Below are positions 43,811 through 55,056 of a DNA stretch of 64,000 nt, one piece after another. Under the pieces are notes generated by a model. That model ran no database searches and had not been told where the DNA came from. It saw nothing but the letters and a program-made list of their open reading frames with translations. The position numbers and the translations under genes are program-made. Source of the stretch: Vigna angularis (taxonomy: Eukaryota > Streptophyta > Magnoliopsida > Fabales > Fabaceae); the NCBI RefSeq assembly GCF_016808095.1, contig NC_068978.1, positions 26,547,306 through 26,611,305 on the forward strand, in the 5' to 3' direction. The number at the start of each line of letters is the position of its first letter. Positions within the stretch are counted from its first letter, which is position 1.

Positions 43811-45036
43811 CACTAGTGCAGAAAGGGCTTTAGACGTCTGTTATTTTGGGCTTTTAATGTCAGATCCCGATCTGACGTCTTTATGGGTGACGTTAATGGG
43901 ACGTCGGACTCTATAGGTCCGACGTCTTTATAGACGTCGGATTACACCAAAAACGACGTCTATAGACGTCGGACATGGCATTAACTGACGTCTACTGCAG
44001 CTCGTGTCTTTGGGTAGCGTAGTAGCACCTTCTTTCTTTGCTTGTTTCCTCATAAGAAAAGTTTGTGTCTTTTGGACCTCTTATTACATTTCAACCGAAA
44101 ACCGAATCCGGGTCCTTGCCTAGTTCCATTCCAACTAGCAATGAAAATGAATACGGTGACATGAGAATTAGGCAAGGACCCAGTTTCGGTTTTGGGTTGA
44201 AATGCTATAAGACATCCAAAAGACGCAAGCTTTCCTTACAAGGAAACTAGCAAAGGGAGAAGGTGCTACTACGCTACCCAAAGACACGAGAAAAACTACA
44301 CTAAAACACAATGAAAACTCATTTTAATCGGTTCAAATGGAAGATAACCCATCAAAAACTAATTTAATCGAAGTAAACGTAAGTTTAAACGGTGCAAAAG
44401 AGACAAAACGCACCTGAAAATGCAATGCCGCGGAGAGAAAAGGCGAGAAGGAAGACGATGAAGTGTGCGTAACCGCGGGTTCGATATTTGATTTAACAGG
44501 AACCCAGACGTCGGGCACATGGGGGCACCGACGTCTATTCTCGACTAGATGTCGGGGACCTCACTAATATGACGTTCATTCGATTTAAAAATTAATATCC
44601 GTGGTGTATATAGACGTAGGACGTAAGGGGAGTCGACGTCCAAAATAACTTTTCACCTACCCTATCAGGCCATTTAGACGTCGGATGGTGAGATCAAACG
44701 TCCATATGGCGGAAAAAACAACTTCTCACCTACCCGTCAGGCATATAGACGTATGTTGTAGGGGACCGACGTCGATAATCGTATATAGACGTCAAGGATG
44801 GCGGGATTAGACGTCTATATGGCGGAAAAAAAGAACTTTTCATCTACTTGTCAGACACATAAACGTTTGTTAGGAGGGGCACCGACGTCTATAATATTAG
44901 AGACGTCGAGGACCCCCCTAACCGACGTCTATATGCCCAACTTATTTACGAAAATGTCACCGATCAAGAATTTACGTTGGTTATTTTGTAGTCCGACGTC
45001 TACGGGGTGACGTTAAAGACCAATTCTGCACTAATG
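43811..45036. mobile_element. Short CACTA element with internal hairpin
   Basis: The left end CACTAGTGCAGAA and right end TTCTGCACTAATG are inverted matches with one mismatch. A perfect 3-bp target duplication GTT flanks it (43808-43810 and 45037-45039). Subterminal regions are packed with GACGTC and TAGACGTC motifs, like the 21-31 kb family, and the right arm has AATGTCACCGATCAAGAA, which is shared with that family. No transposase. A 125-bp-armed inverted repeat lies inside. Confidence 0.88.
44001..44290. repeat. Inverted repeat with arms of about 125 bp (hairpin)
   Basis: The left arm 44001-44126 begins CTCGTGTCTTTGGGTAGCGT. The right arm, about 44165-44290, ends with the complement CTACCCAAAGACACGAG. 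The arms match at most positions through CTTTTGGA and GGTCCTTGCCTA and leave a loop of about 38 bp. A transcript through it would fold into a long stem. The open frame at 44065-44250 is a by-product. Confidence 0.85.
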
Positions 45037-45039
45037 GTT

Positions 45040-47389
45040 CTTTCTTGCTCACACCTCCCGCTGCAAGTGCTTAACCTTGCATGCAAAAACTCTTCTCCTT
45101 TCTTTTCTTTTTCTTTTACAAAAAGCCCAACACTACACCTTAACCTACGTAAAACCCTTTCTTCCACCTTCTCTCCCTTCTTTCTTTCATTCATAATAAC
45201 CACCCTCCGGCTTCTTCCTTCATCATTCTCCCATTTTCTTCTCATTTCTATTCTCACCCATGCATCTTTTTCCAAACAACCATCTACTACTCTTTATTTT
45301 CTTTTATCTCTAGTCACCTACCTTTTCTCTCACAACTCAACCTTCCCGTAGCCAATTCCCGTGACACTATTACTCTTAGGGTGCAACCTCGAAGAGTCTC
45401 AAGGTTCAAAACACATCTAGGTTTCCTATTTCTTTACTTCCCTCACGCTACCTACACGCACTACTCACTTTATATATTTTTTCTCCATTCACATTGGATA
45501 TATAAATACATATACATAACATGCTCTCATGCAAACACAGAACACCCACCTTACGGGTGCCACACGAAACGAACTGCTACAGTACAAATTATACCAAGAT
45601 CAATACCCAATATTATACTTACAGGATAATTTCTAGCCACTCCCCTCCTTACCTTATTTTCCAGAGATCCTCTAAGTTCCTTTGAATGCTCAAGGTCTGA
45701 CCAATGTTGCTCACTCCCTCTACGAAATACCACATGCTCACTAGAAATAAAATATCAATTGACTAATAATAAAAACAATTACTTAATTTATCTCAATCTT
45801 ATATCAAGAAAATAAAATAATATTACACCTAAATAAATAGAAAATCAAATTTACCTATTCCTATTTTATCTCTATTAAAATTAAACTAAATATTACTAAA
45901 CTCAAACTAATAAAATAATATTAAAAAAAATTACTAATAAATCTTTAAAATTTAAATTTATTCCAACATATATCGCTTTTGCAATTGACCCCTTGAGAAC
46001 AAAGGTTTTGAGGTTTTGTTATAGCGGAAGGTAATGTAACAGCTATAGTAAAGAATGGGAATGAGGAAGGAGATCATATAACCACTGTAGTAAATAATGG
46101 ACCCAAATATAAGGAGACTTGGCAGAATCAAGAAGAAGGAGGTGCATTAAGAAGGAAAATAACTAACTCTAAGCTGGAAGATTATTGTGTGGGCCTGAGA
46201 GTGAGATAAATAGCAAAATATAGAGAGAGAACGCCATGGACTTGGTGTGATGTCACTCCCTTCCCCGGGGAATCTTCTATTTTGTATTTCCTTCTGAATT
46301 CTATTTTTCATATCTGCGTTCGCAAGTTTATATACATCAGTGTGCTTGCATACGTTTTTCTTAGTGCCATTCTTTTACCATTGTTACAAATTGTTACACT
46401 TGTTAAACCCTAATCCACTTTCCTCACTTATCCAATTTGTTTTTCTTTCATCTTCGTACTTTCTCTCACCTATACACAACAACCCATGACACCGCAATTT
46501 GTTGCGCTTGCTCTGTTCGTTCATTTGTTTTCCACTTTAATAACAAAATATATTTTTTTGTTATTAAAGTGAAAAACAAATGAACGAACAAGCAACAAAT
46601 TGCGGTGTCGCGAGTTGTTTTTAATTAACTTATAACTCTTTTCGAATTCGAATCTAAGAAAAAGATGAAAACAGCTAAGATAAAAAAGAAGAATTCAAAA
46701 AATGATGAAAGATTCCGTTCCAATTTAATTAAATCTAGTACAAAAAAGATAGTACAAAAAGAATATTTGGATCTCGAACTATATTTCGGTTCAAATTGTC
46801 AGTATTTTAGTTTTTTTAAGTATTTTTTATGATATTGTTGCCCCAACCTATCCATGAATCTAAGAAATAGCGAGAATTCTTAATTTATCTCAATATCTCT
46901 CTCAATTCAAAAATCCATGATTTGAATTGATGTCCTTTCATTTAATCTTCCTAATTGCGTTGATTTATCCGAAAGATTTCACTTCAAGGAACGATTACGT
47001 GAAAATTCATGCAATAACACAAGAAAAACAAAAACCTAGACAGTAAGATGAATATATATTCTACCAAGTCAAAAAAAAAATTATCCACAATTTCAACGTT
47101 TGCAAATTTATCAACCCCTATTAATATTAGACTTAAGGACTTATTACGTATTTTTGGTTAATATTTCATAAGGTAGTTAAAAGAATATCCAATTTAGAAC
47201 AAAATAAAAGTTTGACGACCCATCACGCAGTTGAAAATAAATATAGTTTAGGTACTAAAATTTTGCCAAATAACTCATGAACCTATGAAAATAAGCAAAA
47301 TATAAATATGAGTTTAATTTTTATGGATTGCGAGCTTATTTTTTATATACCATTAGTTACGTACTATAAATATGGTATACCATTAGTTT
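45040..47389. other. Intergenic DNA and repeat relics
   Basis: No gene is supported. 45040-45700 is CT-rich with mutually overlapping frames on both strands and no domain. 46000-46380 has retroelement-like flavour but no motif. A block at 46415-46555 also occurs at 14836-14960 and carries the hairpin listed separately. 46630-47040 is AT-rich and unassigned. Confidence 0.45.
46479..46620. repeat. Near-perfect palindrome with arms of about 65 bp
   Basis: The left arm contains GACACCGCAATTTGTTGC, GTTCGTTCATTTGTTTTCC and ACTTTAATAACAAAA. The right arm gives TTTTGTTATTAAAGT, GAACGAACAAGCAAC and AAATTGCGGTGTC in reverse. The loop is a few T residues. The left-arm sequence is also at 14891-14960 without the inverted partner. 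Confidence 0.85.
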
Positions 47390-47937
47390 ATTTGTAGATG
47401 TTTAATTGAGTTAATTACTAATGTGTCGTGAATAATTTATGCGGATAAATCGCTCCATTATTTGATTTTTTTTTAATGTCATAGTTATTTATCTTTTTTA
47501 TCTCTCTCTCTCTTTTCAAGAGGTGTTTCGTACTAATATTGACTCTTTCTTGAAAGGGTTTCATTGAAATTATAGGAAATCAAAAGAATTAGTCATTGAA
47601 AGAAAAGTTCTCTTAGCAAGGAAACAAAGTATCAATTTTCTTCTCATTGTCAAAGGATGAAAGCAGGAAAATATTTTGTTTATTATTTTGTGAAGTTCCA
47701 TGAAGTCTTACTAACTTTTTCTATATCATAAAGAAATATATATTATGGTACAGCAGACAGGGAATAGAGTATATAAGTGGACAGGTCTTATATGTTACAG
47801 GTTGTTTCTAAAGATGGTTTTTCTCTCTAGAATAAGATAATTATTTGGTATCTATGCAAATGGTTTATAATATATAGGTTTGCATATCTTGTATTAAAGT
47901 TAATATGTCATGTTTGTTTTTTGATAAAGTAAATAAA

Positions 47938-47950
47938 TTTATATATATAT

Positions 47951-47982
<32 letters not shown>

Positions 47983-47983
47983 A
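47938..47983. repeat. (TA)n microsatellite
   Basis: Two TA runs separated by a phase shift. Confidence 0.9.
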
Positions 47984-48676
47984 TAATAATAAAAAAAATG
48001 TGATTTAGTGTTTTTAACTTTTTAACAAGTTTTGTTTACGACGATTCAGTAGTATAACCATGATTCTCCCATAATCTTCATAAAAACTTTGTTTTATTTA
48101 TAATTGATCACCGCATCTTTTTAAAAATAGTCACTTGTAACATGTTATAGTTTAAGTCGTTAATGAGTTGTTTCACTAGTATTATGGTTTATTTATTAGG
48201 ACTGGAGAATTGACTAGTATACATGAAGTTTTAAATTTGATTTTTACTATTCTCATAAAAAAATTGATTTTTGAATGATTAAACACGTTTACACGGACAA
48301 ATTTTAGCAATTAAACTATTTTTTCTTTATCGAACAGAGTATGGAATACAGGATACTCAACAATTACACACATTAGCAACTAGTCTACTTATAGACATTA
48401 TAAAATTCGTAGTACATCGTTACAAAACATATACCTATGAACTTTTCAAACCCGTACTATTATTTTTGTTTTATAAAGCTAATAAAGACACCACATTCTT
48501 TAAGCCAATTCTTCCTTAAGAATCAACCACTCTCGTAAAATTGGAATAGTGTAACTTAACTATAAATGGATCAAACAATAAATAATTACAAATTATTGGT
48601 GTAATCTTAATTCATGGAGAATATCCATGCAAGGAAAAATCTATGTTCTATCTCCGTCATAAGTGAAAATTAGTTG

Positions 48677-49230
48677 TGTTTCGGTAGGAATTTTGTGAGA
48701 CCGAGACATTAACATTTTTTGACGTGTCTTCCTTGCTTCCGAATGCCTGGACCGTTCGGTCTTCAGTGTGGACCGCTCGGTTACCTTCAGTCTTGGTCAT
48801 TCGGTGGACTTCAAGCTTTGATCGTTCGGTCGCCTTTTTAGTGGAGGCGGGAGGTACCTGCAAAAGACACTCCGACGTTCAAGTTATGAGCGGTTTTAGG
48901 AACTGTTCATTACAGTTAAATATTTAAGTCCTGATCGGACGTAAGTAAGGCGTAGTGGAGTGTGAGTTGAATGTGTGTTTACCTCAAACCTAAACCCTAT
49001 TTATAGAGTTTAAAACAATTTGACCAATTAATTTACCTCTTAATGATCATTAATACAAATCTTAATTGTCTAACGGTAGCCGTTACCACATTTATTTGTG
49101 CATTAACTCTGCTCAACAGTTGTCGGGACCGAATGACTGAGAAGCCTTTTTTTTTGCATGCTGACCGTTCAGTTCTTTAGGGTCGTATGTCATCTTTTAC
49201 CGATCGGTCAGCTATGAGCCCATAGTAACA
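48677..49230 (-). repeat. 3' LTR of the gag-only retrotransposon
   Basis: 554 bp, TG...CA bounded, closely similar to the other LTR. Small indels and point changes (for example an extra GTGGAGTGTGAG segment near 48956) show the pair has had time to diverge. Confidence 0.92.
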
Positions 49231-49245
49231 TAAGCCCCCCAAGTC
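49231..49245 (-). other. Polypurine tract
   Basis: On the minus strand ACTTGGGGGGCTTA directly precedes the TG of the 3' LTR, the expected place for plus-strand priming. Confidence 0.75.
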
Positions 49246-49550
49246 CGAGTTAATCGTTCGACTTTAGCCATGATTAACTATAGAACTTATGAATTTGAGG
49301 GATGCTGTTTTTAGTCATTGCTTGTATACGACTGAACGGTTTTCTTCAACCGAAGCCGTAGAAAGCTTAGCAGATGGGGCCGAATGGTTGGAAGGTCGTA
49401 TGACCGTGTGGGTGGGGCGCCAAAAGGCTGCGAATTTGTTACACCGAATGGCTGAACACCTATGACTATTTGAGTTTAGCACGAGAGTGAGTTCATGGAG
49501 AACCTCATCGCTCGGTTCAGGACGAGAGTGAGAGCTCATGAAGAACGTTC

Positions 49551-49960
49551 CTCACCGCTCGGTTTTTCGACTTAGGAGTTCGTTTTGGAACTTCCTAGTG
49601 GACGAGAGTGCAGTCCTCGGGGACGTCCAACACCCCTCGATTTAGGACGAGAGTGAGGGTTCAGTGAACGTTCCTTACCGCTCAGTTTTTCGACCTAGGA
49701 GTTTGTTTTGGAACTTCCTAGTGGACGAGAGTGTCAGTCCTCAGGGACGTCCAACACTGCTCGGTTTAGGACGAAAGTGAGGGTTCGGTGAACGTTCCTC
49801 ACCGCTCGATTTTTCGACCTAGGAGTTTGTTTCGGAACTTCCTAGTGGATGAGAGTGCCAATCCTCGGGGACGTCCAACACTGCTCGGTTTAGGACGAGA
49901 GTGAGTTCACGAAGAACGTTCCTCACCGCTCGGTTTAGGACGAGAGTGAGAGTTCACAAG
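49551..49960. repeat. 124-bp tandem repeats inside the retrotransposon
   Basis: Units start at CTCACCGCTCGGTTTTTCGA (49551), 49674, 49798 and, partially, 49922. Each includes GGAACTTCCTAGTGGACGAG and GGGACGTCCAACAC. They lie between gag and the 3' LTR, in the untranslated part of the element. Confidence 0.9.
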
Positions 49961-50318
49961 GAACATTCCTCACTGCTTAGTTTAGGACCAGAGGTTCTCG
50001 AAGAGCGTTCCCTAGGTTTTGTGAAGTGGCCCGAACAGTAAGTTCTCGATTTGCCTAGTGATTTGTGTGCATGATCCTATCATCTCCACTGAGGCCATGG
50101 AAGGCCGAGCAATCGAGGCCGAATGGCCAATAACTTTGAAGCCGAACATCTGATCATATTTGATTTGAAGGGAACTATCTGACTTTATTCATACCAAAAG
50201 TTTAAACACGTAAGTCTTGTCAAAAGAATCTAATCGAAATAAAACATAACATTAAAATTCAACTAAAGTAAACTTGAGATGAGTCACATTCCCAATGTTA
50301 GGAAGGTCATTATATCTT

Positions 50319-51722
50319 CTAGTCAATACGCCCCCGAATTGCGCGGTCAGAGCTACGACTGCGGCTGCGACTTCGCCTATGTTTCCACTCCTCCTTTCTA
50401 TAAAGTCGTTCGGTACTTCTTCGGGGAGACCTTGATGAGCTTCTTATCCGCGGTCGATCCTTCTTCACATACTTACGGAGATGGCCTGAACGAATGAGTG
50501 CTTTGATTTTATCTTTGAGTGTTACACACTCTTCGATGGTATGTCCTAGGTTTTGATGGTATTGGTAGTGCCTTCCTCCATCGACATTTTTAGGTGAATG
50601 AAGCTTCCTGACCAAAAGAAGTTCAGCACTAAGAGCTTCCTCGAGGATCTTTGCCCTGAGTGCATTAATAGTTGTGTAATGATCAAACTTAGGCATTCGG
50701 GGGAAATCCTTTGGTCGTGACCCTTCTCCCCTGTCGTTGATGCCGAACGTTTGTGTGTCGTCCCTTCTTTTTCCGCCTACATCAGCTTCCTATTGTTGCT
50801 TTCTCTATGAGATTCGCATTTCCTCCATACAGATGAATTCAACTACTCTTTCTTGGAGTTCTTCCATAGTTTTTGGTGGTCGCGCATACAATTTTTTCGC
50901 AAAATATCCTGGTCTCAGACATGAAGGTAAATTGTTGATGATAAAAGAGTGATTGACCTCTTTAACCCACCGTGCGGTTTCAGTATACCTTTTCATAAAG
51001 GCCTTCAAAGTTTCCCATATCTCCTGCTTAGTATTTACCAATTCTGCCGGTGTTATCTCTTGTTTTCGATTGGAGGCGTATTGCCTTCTAAAGAGGGTTT
51101 CCACAGTGGCGAAGCAATCCACTGTGTTTGGGGGAAGAGTGTTATAACACTCTAATGTCTCGTCCTTGAGTGATAAGGAAAAGGCTCTGCATATAATCGG
51201 ATCAATGTCCGAGTAGAACATCATTGCATTAGTGAAGATCCTGAGATGATTGTCGGGGTCTACCGAGCCATCATACTTGTCTAATATAGAAGGATTCTTC
51301 TCTGGCATCGGAGTTTGCATAATGGCCTCCGTAAAAGGGAGTAAACTAGAGAGTCGAGTGGTTTACGGGGGGGACAACTCTCTCCTTCCCCGACCGTTCG
51401 GGTTGATGTGTGGGGATGGCTGCCGATTACGACTTCCATCGTTTTCATTTTGATGGTTGTTACCCCGTTCGGCATTGGACATCGAGTGCTGAGCTGACCG
51501 TTCGGTGCGGCCTCGTTCTGCCCTCAGTGCCGCAATCTCCTCCTCGTGTTTTCGTTGCAACTCTTGTTGTGCTAGCGCTTGCGCCTGTATGGTTCGTGCT
51601 TGTGTCTGTATCTGTGCTTGCATCTGTGCTATCAAATCTCGGGTATTTTGTTGTTCGTCCATGCTCCTTGTGGTCACCATATGGGTTTCTTCTGCTTGCT
51701 CTCGGCCCACGGTGGGCGCCAA
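50319..51722 (-). pseudogene. Retrotransposon Gag, three in-frame stops
   Basis: One minus-strand frame runs from 51722 to 50319, broken only by stops near 51363, 50803 and 50792. The N-terminal part is a Gln-rich coiled-coil-like region (51722-51363). The middle (51320-50805) begins after PFTEAIMQTPMPEKN and has the retrotrans_gag features RAFSLSLKDETLECYNTLPP, LFRRQYAS and TLKAFMKRYTETA. The C-terminal part (50696-50319) has a degenerate CCHC-like YQYHQNLGHTIEEC, then LIRSGHLRKYV and an Arg/Ser-rich tail. The arrangement is that of Tat/Ogre-lineage Gag. Stops make it non-coding as it stands. Confidence 0.85.
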
Positions 51723-51724
51723 AA
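51707..51724 (-). other. Primer-binding-site-like sequence
   Basis: On the minus strand, TGGCGCCCACCGTGGGCC follows the end of the 5' LTR within a few bases. The TGGCGCC start is typical of tRNA 3' complements in plant Ty3 elements; which tRNA is not certain. Confidence 0.6.
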
Positions 51725-52267
51725 TGTTTCGGTAGGGATTTTATGAGACCGAGACACTAACCTTTTCTGACGTGTCTTCCTTGCTTCCGAATGCCTGGAC
51801 CGTTCGATCTTCATTGTGGACCACTCGGTTACCTTCAGTCTTGGTCGTTCGGTGGACTTCAAGCTTTGACTGCTCGGTCGCCTTTTTGGTGGAGGGGGGA
51901 GGTACCTGCAAAAGGCACTCCAACGCTCAAGTTAGGAGCGGTTTTATGAACTGTTCGTTACAGTTAAATATTTAAGTCCTGATCAGACGTAAGTAGGGCG
52001 TAGTTGAATGTGTGTTTACCTCAAACCTAAACCCTATTTATAGAGTTTAAAGGAATCTGACCAATTAATTTACCTCTTAATGGTCATTAATGCAAATCTT
52101 AACTGTCTAATGGTAGCCATTAACTACATTTATTTGTACATTAACTCTGCTCAACAGTTGTCGGGACCAAACAGTTGATAAGCCTATTTTACTCATGTTG
52201 ACCGTTCAGTTCCTTAAGGTCGTATGTCATCTTTTACCGATCGGTCGGCTATGAGCCCATAGTAACA
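51725..52267 (-). repeat. 5' LTR of the gag-only retrotransposon
   Basis: 543 bp bounded by TG and CA, partner of 48677-49230. It is the LTR nearest the GDSL copy B promoter, and any transcription it drives would run away from that gene. Confidence 0.92.
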
Positions 52268-52452
52268 AGTTGGGTTAATCTCAACTCTAATAAAGATGTC
52301 ACAAAAGAAAAAATGTTTCACCATTATTTATGATCAGATTGTTGAAAGCCTATTTTTTCTTGAGATAAGTTAGAATAGTCTTTTAATCCTTCGCCGAGAA
52401 ATAAGACTATTATTCTGTTGTTGTCTTTCACCAAACCAAGATACTGCTGCAT

Positions 52453-52462
52453 GTATATATAT
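52453..52462 (+). promoter_or_regulatory. TATA box of GDSL copy B
   Basis: TATATATATA lies about 75 bp upstream of the start codon at 52531. The same box is conserved upstream of copy A (about 32757), showing that the proximal promoter was duplicated with the gene. Confidence 0.55.
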
Positions 52463-52530
52463 AACACCTAGCACAAGGTGATATGCACCAGAAGCAAAGC
52501 ATAGGAGTGTAGGACTAAGTAGCGACAACC

Positions 52531-53071
52531 ATGAGAGGTTTAAGTTGTTTGTTGGTGTTTTCTTTGGGAATTTTCATCCAAGTCAGTTACTGTCATAGCA
52601 GCGTTACAACATGCTTGCCTGAGAAAAATGCTGCACTATTCATACTTGGAGATTCACTATTTGATAATGGAAACAACAACTACATCAACACCACCATCTC
52701 TTACCAAGCAAATTATTATCCCTATGGAGAAACTTTCTTTAAATACCCCTCAGGCAGATTTTCTGATGGACGCATGATACCAGATGTCGTTGGTATGCAC
52801 ATTTCATTTCATCTGCGCTAAGTTTGAGTTAAGTTTTGCCTGTGTTCTTGATGTTGCAGAAAATTGCTTCATTATGATCGCTTCATGTATTCATTTGGTT
52901 CAAACTTTTATTAAGTATTTTATGTTGTTTAGCTGAACTTGCTAAGTTGCCAATACTACCACCATACCTGCATCCGGGTCGTGTTGAACACGTCTATGGT
53001 GTCAATTTTGCTTCGGGAGGTGCAGGTGCTCTGCGTGAAACCGCTCAAGGATTTGTAAGACCAAGATCATC

Positions 53072-53136
<65 letters not shown>

Positions 53137-54208
53137 TTTATTTTACCAATAATAAGGTATATAAGTTTAAGTAAACTTCTGTCATAGAAAAGAGCCTGAC
53201 TTGTTTTATACATTCATCATACACCATTCTTTAAGTTAGGTAGTTAACAAACAGTGTTATACTGATATAACCTTGTCTGATTTATGATCCCTGTATGTAG
53301 GTTATAGACCTCAAAACTCAGGCAATTTATTTAAAGGATTTAAAGAATGTATTTAGTCAGAGACTGGGAAAAGCAATTGCAGAGGATATTGTGTCCAAAT
53401 CTGTGTACTTGTTTAGCATTGGAGGCAATGACTATGGCTCTCTTCTCAACCCAGACTCAAATCTTGTGCTTCCTCCTGGTGATCATCAAGGGTTTGTAGA
53501 TATTGTGATTGGAAACCTCACAGATGTCGTAAGAGTAAGAACAAACTTTAATTTGAATTAATTTTTCAGAAGTTACCCTTTTTTTCATATATTCTGTATA
53601 GAATCTATAATCCTAACTCCAATGTTGGTATGATATAATTTTAGGAAATCTATAATCTTGGTGGAAGGAAATTTGGATTTGCTAATGTGGGTCCAATTGG
53701 TTGTTTACCTGCTGTGAGGGCTCTGGTGAAAAATGGAAGCACATGCTTAGAAGAGTTTTCAGCCATCGCAAGACTACACAATGCTGCACTCTCAAAAAGG
53801 CTTTATGAGCTAGAGAAACAGCTCAAGGGATTCAAATATTCTGTCACTGATTTCTATGCTATATTTTCTGAAATGCTGAACAATCCTACAAAATATGGTA
53901 TTTCCAAAAGCCATGTTCCATTAAATTTTATTTCTGAGGATGTTGTAATCACTGTTTTGGCTTTGTCTGAAGGTTTCAAAGATCCGAGTGTGGCATGTTG
54001 TGGAGGTGGACTATATAGAGGAGACCAAAGCTGTGGAGGGAACAAAGGGATCAAAGAATACGAGTTATGTGACAATGTCAATGAACATCTGTTCTTCGAT
54101 TCTAATCATGTCACTGATAGAGCTAGCCAGTATTTCGCAGACTTCATCTGGAATGGAAATCACACTGTAACAAGTCCTTACAATCTAAAACAACTATTTC
54201 AATTTTGA
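52531..54208 (+). CDS. GDSL esterase/lipase (GLIP-like), copy B, intact
   Basis: Five exons: 52531-52792, 52933-53054, 53301-53534, 53645-53897 and 53973-54208, all with GT/AG borders, giving 368 residues as usual for plant GDSL lipases. These secreted serine hydrolases act on acyl esters; some family members (GLIPs) act in defence. A signal peptide spans about residues 1-22 (start MRGLSCLLVF). Block I is ILGDSLFDNGNNNY with the nucleophile Ser42. Exon 2 gives VNFASGGAGAL. Block III is SIGGNDYG with Asn171. The DSNH motif supplies Asp333 and His336. Intron 4 is 75 nt, a multiple of three and without an in-frame stop, so its retention would insert 25 residues between KYG and FKDP. An LTR element lies about 264 bp upstream. 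The substrate is unknown. Confidence 0.92.
53079..53138. repeat. (TA)n(TG)n microsatellite in GDSL intron 2
   Basis: TA then TG dinucleotide runs in intron 2, counterpart of 33427-33475. Frames across it are artefacts. Confidence 0.95.
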
Positions 54209-54211
54209 ACT

Positions 54212-54216
<5 letters not shown>

Positions 54217-54281
<65 letters not shown>
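54217..54281. repeat. (TA)n microsatellite in the 3' UTR of GDSL copy B
   Basis: About 33 TA dinucleotides just after the stop codon. Copy A has only a short TA stretch here, so the run expanded after duplication. Confidence 0.95.
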
Positions 54282-54285
<4 letters not shown>

Positions 54286-54420
54286 ACACGTAACATCACG
54301 ATGTATTTGTTTTCACATTATGTTTTTAGTTAACTCTTTCTGCTTTGTATCATGTAATAACAAGGTGTTTGAGGTTGCTAAATAAAAAATCGTTTCGTCA
54401 CGATTTCAATTCATATAGCT

Positions 54421-55056
54421 CTTTGAATGTAACCTGTAAAGAGTTTTCGATTACAGAGTATATATTTTTTTAGTCACGTTTACCTCCATAATAGTTTCAT
54501 GTTTTTTTTCATGTTATAGTCTTGTTACTGAAAATTGAATGTTTTTAGACCAAATTCTTTGATGAGATGGAATATGATCTTTTTGAAATATTCAAAGGTT
54601 TAGATGATAATGAGAAAGTAATCCAATAATGGAAGTTTATCTTTCAATATTAAATAAGGTAACAATGTGCACATTGAAAGATTAAGTTGAAGTGAGTCTC
54701 CATCTTCTGAAGATATTAATTATTGATCTGCCGTTTAAAGTGCCCAAACAGATAATTGTAGAAAGAACGGTAAAACCTACCGAATTTTCGCACTTTATGA
54801 CATGTTATTGGCCATTTGTTAATCATGTTGAAGCACAACATTCATGGAGAAAACGATGCAGAAAAAGATGGGGAGTGGAAACAATAGAAGAGCTCCTTCA
54901 AAGAGAGCGGGGGAAGGATACATGGGGATGAGTGAACAAGGCTAGGAGGTGGAACTGGATTCTGAGTTTGATGCTGATGCAGAGGTACTTTTTTTCACTA
55001 AGTTATTAAGAAAAAATTACACAAGAAAAATTTGCAAGGATGTTGATGGCTCCCTC
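54421..55056. other. Intergenic DNA downstream of GDSL copy B
   Basis: No gene is supported. A frame at 54692-54931 needs a non-ATG start and shows no known domain. Confidence 0.4.

Larger units (their letters stand above)
48677..52267 (-). mobile_element. Gag-only (non-autonomous) LTR retrotransposon of Ty3 type
   Basis: Two LTRs (48677-49230 and 51725-52267) start TGTTTCGGTAGG and end CCATAGTAACA. A perfect 5-bp target duplication AGTTG flanks the whole (48672-48676 and 52268-52272). It is oriented on the minus strand: a primer-binding-like TGGCGCCCACCGTGGGCC follows the 5' LTR and a purine tract ACTTGGGGGGCTTA precedes the 3' LTR. The 2.5-kb interior encodes only a Gag-like protein. Protease, RT, RNase H and integrase are absent, so it must have moved with enzymes from another element. 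It inserted in the GDSL duplication about 264 bp upstream of the copy B start codon; the same place in copy A lacks it. Confidence 0.93.
47390..54420 (+). repeat. Segmental duplication, copy B (GDSL locus)
   Basis: This is the direct counterpart of 31430-35020, enlarged by the LTR element at 48677-52267. Matching landmarks upstream are AATCGCTCCATTATTTG, CAAGAGGTGTTTCGTACTA and AAGTGGACAGGTCTTATATG. Similarity returns at about 52280 (TTTATGATCAGATTGTTGAA) and runs through the gene to its polyadenylation region. About 48000-48600 has no clear partner in copy A. Confidence 0.8.

Noticed and set aside
46630..47040. Possible plastid-derived (NUPT) segment
   Set aside because: The AT-rich, lysine-coding flavour resembled plastid ycf genes, but I could not match any particular plastid gene. 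A plastome BLAST would settle it.
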